Shown: positions 7,610 to 16,113 of the stretch, in pieces
How the letters are laid out: every line of letters begins with the position of its first letter
Position numbering within the stretch: the first letter of the stretch is position 1
Assembly: GCA_012730105.1 (NCBI GenBank)
Contig: JAAYBJ010000146.1
Location: forward strand, 1-64,000
DNA length: 64,000 nucleotides
Source of the DNA: Candidatus Hydrogenedentota bacterium
Lineage (GTDB): Bacteria; Hydrogenedentota; Hydrogenedentia; Hydrogenedentales; CAITNO01
Direction: 5' to 3'
The notes under the pieces: generated by a model
What the model was told of the DNA's origin: nothing
The model's input: only the letters and a program-made list of their open reading frames with translations
Databases searched by the model: none
Position numbers and translations under genes: made by a program

Positions 7610-8344
7610 ATGCTGATGACTGCGTTTCAAACAGCGGAACTTTATGAACTGCTCGGCAACCGGGGCGGGCGTCTCGACCGGGAGGGTCCCTTCCTGCTCG
7701 AGGCGCTCGCCGCCGCGCCTGAAAAGAAGGTGGCGGACCTTGCCTGCGGGCTGGGACTGCATGCCGAGTTTTTCGCGGCGCACGGCGCCGAGGTGCATGC
7801 CTTTGATCTCAGCCCGGAAATGATCGCCCATGCAGGCCGATATCGTAGCCGTACAAACATCGCTTATGGGGTGGGAGACATGTGCGCTCCTGCGGGCGGT
7901 CCTTATGGCCTGGTGGTCTGTTTGGGCAATTCCCTTTGCCTCCTGGAGGACGGACGGCAGATCGAGCGGTTCTTTCAGCATGTTTACGATGTCCTGCTTC
8001 CGGGAGGCATCCTGATCACGCAGACCTTGAATTATCAGGCGGAGGCCATGAAACAACCGCGGGTGCGCATGGAACGGACCGTACTGCCGAACGGTGAGGT
8101 CGCGGCGGTGAAGCGCTTTTCTCCAACGGCAGACCGGACCGAACTTGTTATCAATTATCTTATGGTCACGTACGCGGGAATGAATGAAACACGAGAATCC
8201 TTCGTCCTACGCCATTGGGACGCGGAGTATTTGCGGTCAACCGCAGCGTCTGCAGGATTTACTGTGGCGGGATGTTATGGAAGTTATGCCAAAGCGCCGC
8301 TTGAACGGGATTCCGCGGATATCCTGATTTCCTTTCGAAAGTAG
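7610..8344 (+). CDS. Class I SAM-dependent methyltransferase
   Basis: The 244-residue product has the class I SAM-binding signature VADLACGLGLHAEFFA at about residues 40-56, followed by the acidic end of strand 2 (VHAFDLSPEMI) and the LLPGGILITQT motif at about 125-135. It is full length for a small-molecule methyltransferase; the acceptor is unknown. It begins 11 bases after hcp, so it is probably translated from the same mRNA, and a bidirectional terminator follows its stop. A second ATG lies two codons downstream and could be the true start. Confidence 0.82.
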   Translation: MLMTAFQTAELYELLGNRGGRLDREGPFLLEALAAAPEKKVADLACGLGLHAEFFAAHGAEVHAFDLSPEMIAHAGRYRSRTNIAYGVGDMCAPAGGPYGLVVCLGNSLCLLEDGRQIERFFQHVYDVLLPGGILITQTLNYQAEAMKQPRVRMERTVLPNGEVAAVKRFSPTADRTELVINYLMVTYAGMNETRESFVLRHWDAEYLRSTAASAGFTVAGCYGSYAKAPLERDSADILISFRK

Positions 8345-8367
8345 ACAAATTACGTAGGCTTATAAAT

Positions 8368-8404
8368 AAAGCGGCAAAGAACCGTAACGGTTCCTTGCCG
8401 CTTT
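8368..8404. terminator. Bidirectional rho-independent terminator
   Basis: AAAGCGGCAA and TTGCCGCTTT form the lower stem, one mismatch follows, and GAACC/GGTTC closes a GTAAC loop. The hairpin has A-rich and T-rich ends on each strand and lies between the convergent methyltransferase and gpmA genes, so it can end both transcripts. Confidence 0.85.
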
Positions 8405-8426
8405 GCTGTTGTTCTGTAAGGGGGAA

Positions 8427-9173
8427 TCAGCCGGCTTTGCCTTGATTGGCCACGGCCTCGGCGGCCTTGCGGATCGCTTCCGGATCGCCGAGGTACCGGT
8501 GTCCGAGCGGTTTCAGGTCCTTGTCCAGATCATACACCAGCGGAACGCCGGTGGGTATGTTCAGGCCGATAATATCCTCTTCCGAAATGCAGTCCAGATG
8601 CTTGACCAGCGCGCGCAGGCTGTTGCCATGAGCGACGATAAGCACACGTTTTCCCGAGGCGACCTGGGGCGCTATGGTTTCTTCCCAATAGGGCACAAAG
8701 CGGGCGACGGTCTCCTTAAGGCTTTCGGTAAGCGGAATTTCTTCCTTGGAAAGACCCGCGTAGCGGCGGTCCAGTGCAGCGTTGCGTGGGTCATCCTCTT
8801 CCAGCGGGGGCGGTGGAATATCATAGGACCTGCGCCAGATTTTTACCTGATCTTCCCCGTGCTTGGCCGCTGTCTCCGACTTGTTCAAGCCTTGCAGCGC
8901 GCCGTAATGCCGTTCGTTAAGCCGCCAGTCCCTTACCACCGGAAGCCACATTTGATCCAGTTCATCCAAGGTAAGCCACATGGTCCGGATGGCGCGTTTC
9001 AGCACGGAAGTATAGACGAGATCGAATTCATAGCCTTCCTCTTTAAGAATCTTGCCGGCCGATTGGGCTTCACGGCGGCCCTGCTCGCTCAGATCGACGT
9101 CTGTCCAGCCGGTGAACCGGTTTTCGAGGTTCCAAGTACTTTGTCCGTGCCGTATTAATACCAGTTTATGCAT
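8427..9173 (-). CDS. gpmA: 2,3-bisphosphoglycerate-dependent phosphoglycerate mutase
   Basis: The 248-residue protein interconverts 2- and 3-phosphoglycerate in glycolysis and gluconeogenesis. [15 protein letters not shown] contains the phosphohistidine of the RHG motif at about residue 9. [15 protein letters not shown] and [18 protein letters not shown] are typical of the dPGM subfamily, as is the second catalytic histidine in [13 protein letters not shown]. Length is normal for GpmA. AAGGAG precedes the ATG. It is convergent with the hcp operon and shares its terminator. Confidence 0.97.
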   Translation of the reverse strand: MHKLVLIRHGQSTWNLENRFTGWTDVDLSEQGRREAQSAGKILKEEGYEFDLVYTSVLKRAIRTMWLTLDELDQMWLPVVRDWRLNERHYGALQGLNKSETAAKHGEDQVKIWRRSYDIPPPPLEEDDPRNAALDRRYAGLSKEEIPLTESLKETVARFVPYWEETIAPQVASGKRVLIVAHGNSLRALVKHLDCISEEDIIGLNIPTGVPLVYDLDKDLKPLGHRYLGDPEAIRKAAEAVANQGKAG

Positions 9174-9283
9174 CCATAGGCTCCTTTGATTTGCTATAAG
9201 AGTGAATTAATATTACATAAACAACCAGATGCGGGAACAGACCAGAATGTTCCGCCTGTTTGCTATTCAGCGGCAAAGGCTTT

Positions 9284-10117
9284 TCAACAAAATTGGGCCA
9301 AATGATTCGCGCCGAAGAAGAAGCCCGCCAGGGCGTCAAAAGCGGTGTCTTCATGTTCAATGCTTAACACGCCGTCATAGCCGTTGTGCATCAACGTGCC
9401 GATGTATTCACCCCAGTTGATGCATCCGTACCCCGGGATTACATAACGCCACCAGCCTTCAGCATACACGCCCTGCCGGGCGCGCTGGGCGTAATCAATC
9501 AGGGTATCCTTGGCATGGGTGTGGAAAAGCCGGTCTTTATAAAGCGCCACCGGTGCGAGATGATCGCATCCCTGGTGCACCAGATGAGACGGATCATAAT
9601 TCAATCCAAAGTTGTCATTGGGAATCGCCTCAAAAAGCGCCTCAAAGGTGTCGAGTCCCTGCAGGCAGGTCTGATACCAGTTTTCAACGGCGATATTGAT
9701 GCCCTTTTTGGCCGCGTGTGCCAGGATGGGTTTGAAGGCTTTTGGAAGCACTTTTTGGATGGTTTCCAGTTTCGTCATGCCCGGGGCGGCGAATCCGGTA
9801 AGCATGCAGACCACGGGCACGTTCAGGGCGGCGGCGGCATCGATCACCTTTTTGGCGGCCGTCTGCGTTTGGGCGATCTTCTTGGGATTGGAAATGTCGC
9901 ATGTGTAATAACATAAAGAACTTATGGTGAGCATGCAGTCGTCAAGCATTTCCCGGATTTCTTTGATACGCGACTTGGTCAGTTTGGCGGCGTCAATATG
10001 AGGGCTGCCGGGGTGGGCTGGAATTTCAAGGGCGTCAATAAAGGAGTCCTCAATCATGTCGATGATATCATCCAGGGTATGGCTCGACAGGGGTGTTGTA
10101 AGCATTCCGATATCCAT
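9284..10117 (-). CDS. Sugar phosphate isomerase/epimerase, AP-endonuclease-2-type TIM barrel
   Basis: The 277-residue protein has the xylose-isomerase-like TIM-barrel pattern. NIAVENWYQTC supplies the metal-ligand Glu at about 155, NYDPSHLVHQG the Asp/His pair at about 185, FHTHAKDTLI a His at about 210, and VLSIEHEDT the final Glu near the C-terminus. Members isomerise or epimerise free sugars or cyclitols and often work beside Gfo/Idh/MocA enzymes. The substrate cannot be assigned. AAAGGAG lies upstream of the ATG. A TATAAT reading on the minus strand at 10198-10203 may be its promoter, and a GGCCCG/CGGGCC hairpin (10169-10188) would lie in its leader. Confidence 0.83.
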   Translation of the reverse strand: MDIGMLTTPLSSHTLDDIIDMIEDSFIDALEIPAHPGSPHIDAAKLTKSRIKEIREMLDDCMLTISSLCYYTCDISNPKKIAQTQTAAKKVIDAAAALNVPVVCMLTGFAAPGMTKLETIQKVLPKAFKPILAHAAKKGINIAVENWYQTCLQGLDTFEALFEAIPNDNFGLNYDPSHLVHQGCDHLAPVALYKDRLFHTHAKDTLIDYAQRARQGVYAEGWWRYVIPGYGCINWGEYIGTLMHNGYDGVLSIEHEDTAFDALAGFFFGANHLAQFC

Positions 10118-10328
10118 GGTATGTCTCCTTTGGTTGCCGTTGAGAAAACCCGGGAAAAGTTTACGGTCGGCCCGGGGATGATCGGGCCTTTGTCCGGATT
10201 ATAGCCCGTTTTATGTGGGGTGTACCCTCTGATTCGACAGTATAGCACACCCCCTATGTTTTGGCATAACCATACGAAAGGGACAGTCTCCCGGACACCG
10301 CCACTTCAGCCGTGAAATACCGCATCAA

Positions 10329-10366
10329 CAGGCAATATCCGCATGTGGGTGAAGCAGTATTGCCTG
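10329..10366. other. Stem-loop just after the small Cys-rich gene
   Basis: CAGGCAATA (10329-10337) and TATTGCCTG (10358-10366) form a perfect 9-base-pair stem with a 20-base loop. It begins two bases past the stop codon of the minus-strand gene at 10368. The T content after the stem is low, so it may be a weak terminator or an mRNA-end structure rather than a canonical terminator. Confidence 0.45.
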
Positions 10367-10367
10367 C

Positions 10368-10550
10368 CTAAACCCGCGGTCGGTAATCCGGGCATCGTAT
10401 CGCGTTGGGCCGTTCCGGGCGGTTGCAGGCCGATCCGTAATCATATTTGCAGTGATCGCAAAGGAATTCGGTCGGGCATTTCTGACGCAGCCACCATTCA
10501 TACAGGCGCTGCTTCCATCCGCTTCTGGCTATGCCGGGAATGTTCTTCAT
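10368..10550 (-). CDS. Small Cys-rich basic protein, 60 residues
   Basis: A minus-strand ATG at 10550 is preceded by a near-perfect ribosome site, GAGGAGG, four bases away. The product has a basic, Trp-rich N-terminus (WKQRLYEWWLRQK) and then four evenly placed cysteines in CPTEFLCDHCKYDYGSAC, with a fifth in IRCPDYRPR. The pattern suggests a small metal-binding, probably zinc, protein. I do not recognise a named family but similar short ORFs with YDYG-C-RPERPNA-RCPDY exist in my memory of related genomes; this needs a search. It lies 40 bases downstream of the AraC-type regulator in the same direction and is followed by a stem-loop. Confidence 0.65.
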   Translation of the reverse strand: MKNIPGIARSGWKQRLYEWWLRQKCPTEFLCDHCKYDYGSACNRPERPNAIRCPDYRPRV

Positions 10551-10590
10551 TTTCCTCCTCTGGTATACGTTCCTGAGATCCGGTATCCGC

Positions 10591-11841
10591 CTATCCTCTG
10601 CCCCGTTTTTCCAACTGTTCCCGATATATGCCCGGGCTGCATCCACGGTAACGTCGAAAAACCTTGCAGAAGTTGCTTTGGTCCGATATGCCCACCAGCA
10701 CTCCAATGCCGGCGGTTGGCATGGAGGTCGTTCGCAGGAGACGGCACGCCCTGTGTATTCGTATGCGGCCCAACACTTCCGAAAAGGAGGCGCCGGTCAT
10801 TTTCTCGAGCGCGCGGGTAATGCTGGACGGCGCCACGCCCGCTTCCCGGGCGATTCTGGAAAGAAGTTTGTCGGAAGCGTAGTCCCGGTGGAGGGATGCC
10901 ATCACCAGGGGCATGTAGGTGTGCCTGGTATTAAAAAATGGGGCGCAGTCTCGGGAAAGGCCGCGCAATATCCTGTCGGCGGCGCGGAGCAACATTTCAG
11001 GGCTTTCCAGGGAAGGTGCCTTCTCCACAAAGCGGCTGTAGGCTTTCCAGGCTCCCGTGGTATCGCCGCCAAGACGCTGGACCGTGTCGAGCATCTCGGA
11101 TAGGGCCCTGGTCATCTGGGACTGCATGGCAGGTAATGTGGCGTTTGATTCGGCAAGCATATCCGCAAGGCAAGACCGTACTTCGCCCGGGTGCCCGCAC
11201 AGCAGCGACAGCCCCAGTATTCTGAGTCCCACGTCATTGTCCGGGCGGGTATCGTTGCCTGTGTTCGGAGCAACAGGTTCTTCAGGCAACTCTGAAATAG
11301 ACGGGGTTTCAAACGCCTCTTTCTCCACCCAGGCCTCAACGCGGCTACGCAACCCGTAAAGCAGCCAATCCGCGGCGGCGCTGACCGAGCCTTGGGGAAC
11401 CACCCGTACGTCCTTGATAGAAAAAGGCAGGGGTTGCGCCGTAGGCCGGGAGGTATCCAGGGATAAAAGCCCCTGTCTGACGGCAAACTCAACCCCTTGC
11501 GCCGCGTCAGCGGGTATGAAGGGGCCGAAAACAACCGTGTAGCCACCCTGTCTAAAAGGGGCGGCAATGACGCAAGTGAATCCCATATGACAGACAAAGG
11601 TTACCGGCACTTGTTCAAGCAGGGTGAGCCGGGCGGCATCGCTTCGGCACTTTCGGCATGCCTTTTTCCCCGTCCCATGACTGTTCACCCAAGTGCAGGC
11701 TTCGCATCCCCCCCATCCCGAAATTTTCAGGCCATCCCCGCTGTGAAGGCACATGGGCAATGCCGCCGCGCTTGCCGCCATTTCCAGAAGTCGCCGGGTT
11801 TCCTCATCCTGAAAAAATGCGGGAGACACCTTCATGGGCAA
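10591..11841 (-). CDS. PocR-sensor AraC-family transcriptional regulator
   Basis: The 416-residue protein has an N-terminal PocR-type sensory domain (about residues 10-175) with the typical Cys-rich segment GWGGCEACTWV then KKACRKCRSDA and the PAS-like FVCHMGFTCVIAAPF. The C-terminal 100 residues are an AraC double helix-turn-helix: LLSRIAREAGVAPSSITRAL and the second helix pair around GIGVLVGISDQSNFCKVFRR. It probably binds a small ligand and activates carbohydrate or alcohol catabolism genes; the target is unknown. Its start overlaps the stop of the preceding hydrolase gene by 10 bases, so translation is likely coupled. Confidence 0.85.
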   Translation of the reverse strand: MPMKVSPAFFQDEETRRLLEMAASAAALPMCLHSGDGLKISGWGGCEACTWVNSHGTGKKACRKCRSDAARLTLLEQVPVTFVCHMGFTCVIAAPFRQGGYTVVFGPFIPADAAQGVEFAVRQGLLSLDTSRPTAQPLPFSIKDVRVVPQGSVSAAADWLLYGLRSRVEAWVEKEAFETPSISELPEEPVAPNTGNDTRPDNDVGLRILGLSLLCGHPGEVRSCLADMLAESNATLPAMQSQMTRALSEMLDTVQRLGGDTTGAWKAYSRFVEKAPSLESPEMLLRAADRILRGLSRDCAPFFNTRHTYMPLVMASLHRDYASDKLLSRIAREAGVAPSSITRALEKMTGASFSEVLGRIRIHRACRLLRTTSMPTAGIGVLVGISDQSNFCKVFRRYRGCSPGIYREQLEKRGRG

Positions 11842-12605
11842 ATCTCAAAGACAGGGGAAGCACTGTCCGCCGGCGCGGCAAGCACATTCACGGGCAGGTC
11901 GCCCAAGGCTTCCCTGGCCAGCATGCAGGCCAGGTCCGGCGTGTTGTTCTCCCGGCTGATGTGGGTCAACACCACAAGCCGTAACGCGTCGTGGGAAAGC
12001 TCCTTCAGAAGCTGCTGCACATCGTGATTGGAAAGATGGCCGTTGCGGCTGTGAATGCGCTGCTGGACCTGGGGCGGATAGGGGCCTCGACGCAACATGT
12101 CCGGACAATAGTTGGATTCTATGACGAGCGCATGAGAACCCGCAAGGCGCGCCCGGGTCAATTGGGAACAGTGCCCGAAATCCGTTGCTGTTCCCAGTTT
12201 GGCGTCCTGCGATTTAAAGGTGTAGTTCACCGGGTCCGCGGCATCGTGGCATACGGCGAAACTGGTGACTTCGATGTCCTTGAATGCGAGGGAGTCGCCC
12301 GACTCAAAACGAACCAGATTGGCGATGTTGCCGGTATAGGGAGGCAGGCATTCCGCGCAGCCCCGGGTCATGAATATAGGCACCCCGGTTTTGCGTGACA
12401 GGGGCCCGAGCCCGCGCACATGGTCAGTATGTTCGTGGGTGACCAGCACCGCGTCAAGGCTTTCCGGCAATATGCCGATGGTGCCCAGGGTCTCGGACAA
12501 CTTCCTATAACTGAAGCCGTTGTCCACCAGGATCCTGGTCTTTTCCGTAAATACCAGCATGGCGTTGCCGCTGCTGCTGCTTCCTAATACCGCAAAACGC
12601 AACAC
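11832..12605 (-). CDS. MBL-fold metallo-hydrolase, WalJ/YycJ-like
   Basis: The 257-residue product begins LRFAVLGSSSSGNAMLV, a signature of the YycJ/WalJ branch of metallo-beta-lactamase-fold hydrolases. The zinc motif THEHTDHVRG is at about residues 56-65. A further metal-binding histidine is in FAVCHDAADP, and LVLTHISRENN near the C-terminus gives another. WalJ proteins are single-strand exonuclease-like enzymes linked to DNA repair or cell-wall signalling in Firmicutes. Which role applies here is unknown. It is followed, with overlap, by the AraC regulator. Confidence 0.83.
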   Translation of the reverse strand: MLRFAVLGSSSSGNAMLVFTEKTRILVDNGFSYRKLSETLGTIGILPESLDAVLVTHEHTDHVRGLGPLSRKTGVPIFMTRGCAECLPPYTGNIANLVRFESGDSLAFKDIEVTSFAVCHDAADPVNYTFKSQDAKLGTATDFGHCSQLTRARLAGSHALVIESNYCPDMLRRGPYPPQVQQRIHSRNGHLSNHDVQQLLKELSHDALRLVVLTHISRENNTPDLACMLAREALGDLPVNVLAAPADSASPVFEICP

Positions 12606-12648
12606 GTTGATATATCTTCCTGTATCGAGGGCCGCAAGGGTGCCCGGG

Positions 12649-14007
12649 TCAATCGTTTTCGTTTATAAAACCGTAATAACGGCCGGTCCAGTAGGCGAGG
12701 AGGTAGTCATGGCCATTGTACTCGATGGGCTCGTCCCAAGTCCTTTCCCCGCCGCTGTGATAAGGGTCCTGAACCCAGGCCGACCAGGTTTTGGTCCGGC
12801 GGTCTATTGGAACTGGCCGGCCCCGTTCGGGTTCGGGGCTTGCGGGCATTTTATCAAAGCGGAAATGTAATGCAGCCTCGTATTTTTTGATCGTGTCACA
12901 ATTCCATTTCATGTCCAGCGGGAACCAGCGCAACGTGTCTGTAGCCCCCGGAATGTCCGAAACGGTTTTCAGGTGCCTGGCGACAACAAAGGCATAAAAG
13001 GGATTTCGTTCGGGCTGCACTCCAGGAAACCGCCCGTCACCCTCCCAGGCGCGCTGCAGGCTCGCGAGGAGCGCAGCGCGCAAGGTCTCGTCTTCCTCGT
13101 ACATCAGTAACGGCACATAGGCTAGAAAAATCAGCACGTCGTCACTGTGGTTTACGAAGCCGGGGAACAATGGACTGGCCATGCGCCGCGCGGTCTGCGC
13201 ATATTCCATGTAGTTCTCCCCCACCGCCCATCTTGTGTACAGTTCCGTGTATTTGTCCGCCCCGGTCACGTGTGCCGCCACTTTAAGCGCCTGCAGCCAA
13301 AGAAGGGCGTTCATGCGTTCGCCACGGGAGACATATTCCGGCCCGTAGCGCCCCCAGCGCGTGGGTTTTCCGTCCACATCCACAATGCGCATGTCATGTT
13401 CCAGCACGCGGTCGACAATGGCCGTTACGTCACTGGCGATTTTCCCCTTTTCTTCATCATCCGCGACGAGGTCAAAAGCGAGAGCGAATCCGAACATGAG
13501 GCCGTCCACCTGGTCCGTGCTCACATCGCCCCGCCACAAATACCGTCCGCACGATGACTTGCGCCAGATGCCGTCGTCTTCCATGGGCTTCTCCGCAGGC
13601 CACGCGGCGCGTGCCGGTACGCCGGGCACACCGGAAACCGCGCATAGCAAATGCATTGCCTTCAACGATTGAAGTGCGGCCTGGCGGTCCGACTCGTCCC
13701 GCGTTACGGCATACTTCATGGCAAGGGTGCCCGTGTGCATACCGGTCATATAGGCGTTGTCCGGCATATTATAGGCGATAAAATCCCGGCCCGATACGGG
13801 TAATTTCAGCTTGCACAAGGCCTGACCGTCCAGAAGAAAACGTTCTTCCATATCACGCTGAAAGAGATCCGCCTTTTGTCGCAGGCTGAGGCCGTGGGCA
13901 GTAGCAGGTGACGCGCAGAGAAAAAGGAGCATAAATGCAACGGCAAATAACCGGTGAATTTTGGTCATTAACGGCGCGAAGGTTTTTAGCGACGCCGGGA
14001 TGCGCAT
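12649..14007 (-). CDS. Exported protein of unknown function, helical, 452 residues
   Basis: A signal peptide is visible (hydrophobic stretch FAVAFMLLFLCASPATAHG ending near residue 38). The mature part is Trp/Tyr/Asp-rich and mainly helical by composition, with recurring helix pairs such as MNALLWLQALKVAAHVTGA and SDDVLIFLAYVPLLMYEED. This is reminiscent of (alpha/alpha)-barrel glycan-processing enzymes. I see no known catalytic motif and do not name a family. It begins five bases after the ferredoxin stop, with AAGG-type ribosome site, so it belongs to the same transcript as fdxA and the hem genes. Confidence 0.7.
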   Translation of the reverse strand: MRIPASLKTFAPLMTKIHRLFAVAFMLLFLCASPATAHGLSLRQKADLFQRDMEERFLLDGQALCKLKLPVSGRDFIAYNMPDNAYMTGMHTGTLAMKYAVTRDESDRQAALQSLKAMHLLCAVSGVPGVPARAAWPAEKPMEDDGIWRKSSCGRYLWRGDVSTDQVDGLMFGFALAFDLVADDEEKGKIASDVTAIVDRVLEHDMRIVDVDGKPTRWGRYGPEYVSRGERMNALLWLQALKVAAHVTGADKYTELYTRWAVGENYMEYAQTARRMASPLFPGFVNHSDDVLIFLAYVPLLMYEEDETLRAALLASLQRAWEGDGRFPGVQPERNPFYAFVVARHLKTVSDIPGATDTLRWFPLDMKWNCDTIKKYEAALHFRFDKMPASPEPERGRPVPIDRRTKTWSAWVQDPYHSGGERTWDEPIEYNGHDYLLAYWTGRYYGFINEND

Positions 14008-14012
14008 GAAGC

Positions 14013-14381
14013 CTACCCTTCCTGATCTTCTTCTGGTGTATCGGGCGGTGATCCGGGTTCGGGGCTGAAATGGGCACGTTTGTCTTCCATCTCGCTGAAG
14101 GCATCCGCCGTGGGAAGCGGATCACGGCTGTCCCGTATGACAGGCCATTCTTTCGCGTACTTGCGATTGAGTTCTATATATTCCCGCCATTTTGCCGGCA
14201 CCTCTTCATCACAATATATGGCGCGTACCGGGCATTCTTCAACGCAGACACCGCAATCGATGCATTCATCCGGATCGATCACCAGCATGTTTTCTCCCTC
14301 GTGAAAACAGTTTACCGGACAAACGCTCACGCATTCGGTATATTTGCACTTAATGCAGGGGTCGCATACCACGAAAGTCAT
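14013..14381 (-). CDS. fdxA: 7Fe ferredoxin, FdxA type
   Basis: The 122-residue protein has the [3Fe-4S]/[4Fe-4S] ferredoxin I layout. The N-terminus is MTFVVCDPCIKCKYTECVSV, where the extra spacing in the first motif is typical of seven-iron ferredoxins. The second motif, CIDCGVCVEECP, is at about 40-51. The region PAKWREYIELNRKYAKEWP matches the DUF3470-type C-terminus of FdxA. The last 25 residues are an acidic Pro-rich tail. It is an electron carrier of the cytoplasm. It sits 29 bases after hemD in the hemA-hemC-hemD transcript. Confidence 0.9.
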   Translation of the reverse strand: MTFVVCDPCIKCKYTECVSVCPVNCFHEGENMLVIDPDECIDCGVCVEECPVRAIYCDEEVPAKWREYIELNRKYAKEWPVIRDSRDPLPTADAFSEMEDKRAHFSPEPGSPPDTPEEDQEG

Positions 14382-14410
14382 AATAACGTCTTCCCTTGAC
14401 CAAGTTGCAT

Positions 14411-15220
14411 TTAATTTATAGTATTATAATTTTTTCGGACAAAATAGGCGCCCAGTGTTTGAATGAGATTATCTTCTATTTGGCGAGGCGATTCAATCAC
14501 CGGGGATAATCCCGCTTCTTGAATGGATTTTGTGGTTACGGGGCCGATGGAAGCGTAGACGGTGTGCCGGGTGCCGACGGTTACAATCCGCTGCAGGCCG
14601 GCGGTTACGAAAGACTGGACGGCAGAAGGGCTGAAGAAGGTGACGGCATCCGGGTTGAAAGCGGCCAGCAGTTTGATTTCTTCGGGAGGCACCGGACGGA
14701 AAAGCGTTTCATAACAAATAAAAGAGGTGACGGACATGCCGCGTATTTTAAGGGCACATTCTATCTCGTGACTTGCCAGGCTCCCCTTCGGGTATAAAAC
14801 ATGCTTACCAGCCGGATGGTGTTCTGCCGTAAAAAGCGCCTTTATAAGCGCATCCGCTACATGTTTCTCCGGGAGTACTTCCGCATTGACACCGTGGGAC
14901 GCAAGGGCTTTTTGGGTTGCCCGTCCGATGACGGCGACACGGCAGTGTGAAAGATTTTCAAAGGATTTCCCGGTGTTTTTGAGGCAAAGGTCAAGGTAAT
15001 GAACAGCGTTGGCGCTGGTCAACAGCAACCAGTCAAAAATTTCCAGGTCAATGGGGCAGTCCGGTTCCTGCGTTGCGGTAATTGTGATAAGGGGCAGGTG
15101 CAGGACCCTGGCGCCGCATTGTTCAAGTTTGCGGCTGAACGCCAGCGCCTGGTGGGCGGCCCGTGTTACTACAATGCGTTTGCCCCCAAGGCCTTGAGGA
15201 GAACCGTCTTTCATCAGCAC
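14411..15220 (-). CDS. hemD: Uroporphyrinogen-III synthase
   Basis: The 269-residue protein should close hydroxymethylbilane to uroporphyrinogen III. The family diverges strongly, but GKRIVVTRAAHQALAFSRKLEQ, the mid-region WLLLTSANAVHYL and the C-terminal DAVTFFSPSAVQSF and ASIGPVTTKSIQEAGL are the recognisable HemD positions. Its start overlaps the end of hemC by seven bases, as expected for a hemCD pair. Confidence 0.92.
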   Translation of the reverse strand: MLMKDGSPQGLGGKRIVVTRAAHQALAFSRKLEQCGARVLHLPLITITATQEPDCPIDLEIFDWLLLTSANAVHYLDLCLKNTGKSFENLSHCRVAVIGRATQKALASHGVNAEVLPEKHVADALIKALFTAEHHPAGKHVLYPKGSLASHEIECALKIRGMSVTSFICYETLFRPVPPEEIKLLAAFNPDAVTFFSPSAVQSFVTAGLQRIVTVGTRHTVYASIGPVTTKSIQEAGLSPVIESPRQIEDNLIQTLGAYFVRKNYNTIN

Positions 15221-16113
15221 AGATTAAGCCCTTTACGCAGCCTAAGGCCGATTTCTCTGCCCAGCGATTCCGCGTCTCCCACGGCACCGCTTTCCTGTAC
15301 CCGTTTTGCCTCTCCTGTATCCGGATTCCCGGCCAGGGCCTCTATGCGGAGCATCCCGTCCGCGCAACTCGCGTGGGCGCCCAGTGGAGACCGGCAACCC
15401 CCGCCGAATCCCTCCAGAATGGCGCGCTCGCAACGGACTTCCGCGGCTGCCCGGGCATCGTGGAGCCGTTCGACGCGCCTGGCGAGGTCAGCGTCGCCTG
15501 TGCGTATCTCCACCGCCAAAGCCCCCTGTCCCGGAGCGGGAAGCATTTGTGACAGGGAAATCTCCCGGAAACAGGTTTCCTTTTCCAGATTTAAACGACG
15601 CATGCCGGCCAGGGCGATGACGGCTGCGTCAATACGCCCTTCACGGACGCGCGCAATGCGCGTGGGCACATTGCCGCGAAGTTCCATGATGCGCAAATCA
15701 GGCCTCAACAAAAGCAGCTGCATTTTTCGGCGCAGACTGGAGGTGCCCACCCGGGCGCCTTCAGGAAGGGATTCCAGGGTGTGGCCCGCTTCCGAAACGA
15801 GGGCATCCGCCGGTGTAGTGCGTTCCGCTATCGCGCAGAGGTGGAGGCCGTCCGGCTGTTGAACGGGCAAGTCTTTCAGGCTGTGGACCGCGGCGTCTAT
15901 GTCGCCCACAAGGAGCGCCTGTTCGATTTCACGGGTGAAGGCTCCTAGTCCGCCGATGGCGGCAAGAGGGGCGTCTGCCAACCTGTCTCCTGTCGTGGTA
16001 ATTACGGCCATCTCCGTCTGAACGTCCGAATTCAATTCACGAAAACGCCGTATCGTGTGTTCGGTTTGAGAAAGGGCAAGAGCGCTGCCCCTTGTGCCGA
16101 AAACAATGGTCAT
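15214..16113 (-). CDS. hemC: Porphobilinogen deaminase (hydroxymethylbilane synthase)
   Basis: The 299-residue enzyme polymerises four porphobilinogens. MTIVFGTRGSALALSQTEH is the standard N-terminus. The catalytic Asp region HSLKDLPVQQPDGL is at about 80-93, and RVGTSSLRRKMQL is the substrate-binding Arg segment at about 123-135. GGGCRSPLGAHA contains the cysteine that carries the dipyrromethane cofactor. The gene overlaps hemA by four bases (ATGA), so translation is coupled. Confidence 0.97.
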   Translation of the reverse strand: MTIVFGTRGSALALSQTEHTIRRFRELNSDVQTEMAVITTTGDRLADAPLAAIGGLGAFTREIEQALLVGDIDAAVHSLKDLPVQQPDGLHLCAIAERTTPADALVSEAGHTLESLPEGARVGTSSLRRKMQLLLLRPDLRIMELRGNVPTRIARVREGRIDAAVIALAGMRRLNLEKETCFREISLSQMLPAPGQGALAVEIRTGDADLARRVERLHDARAAAEVRCERAILEGFGGGCRSPLGAHASCADGMLRIEALAGNPDTGEAKRVQESGAVGDAESLGREIGLRLRKGLNLC

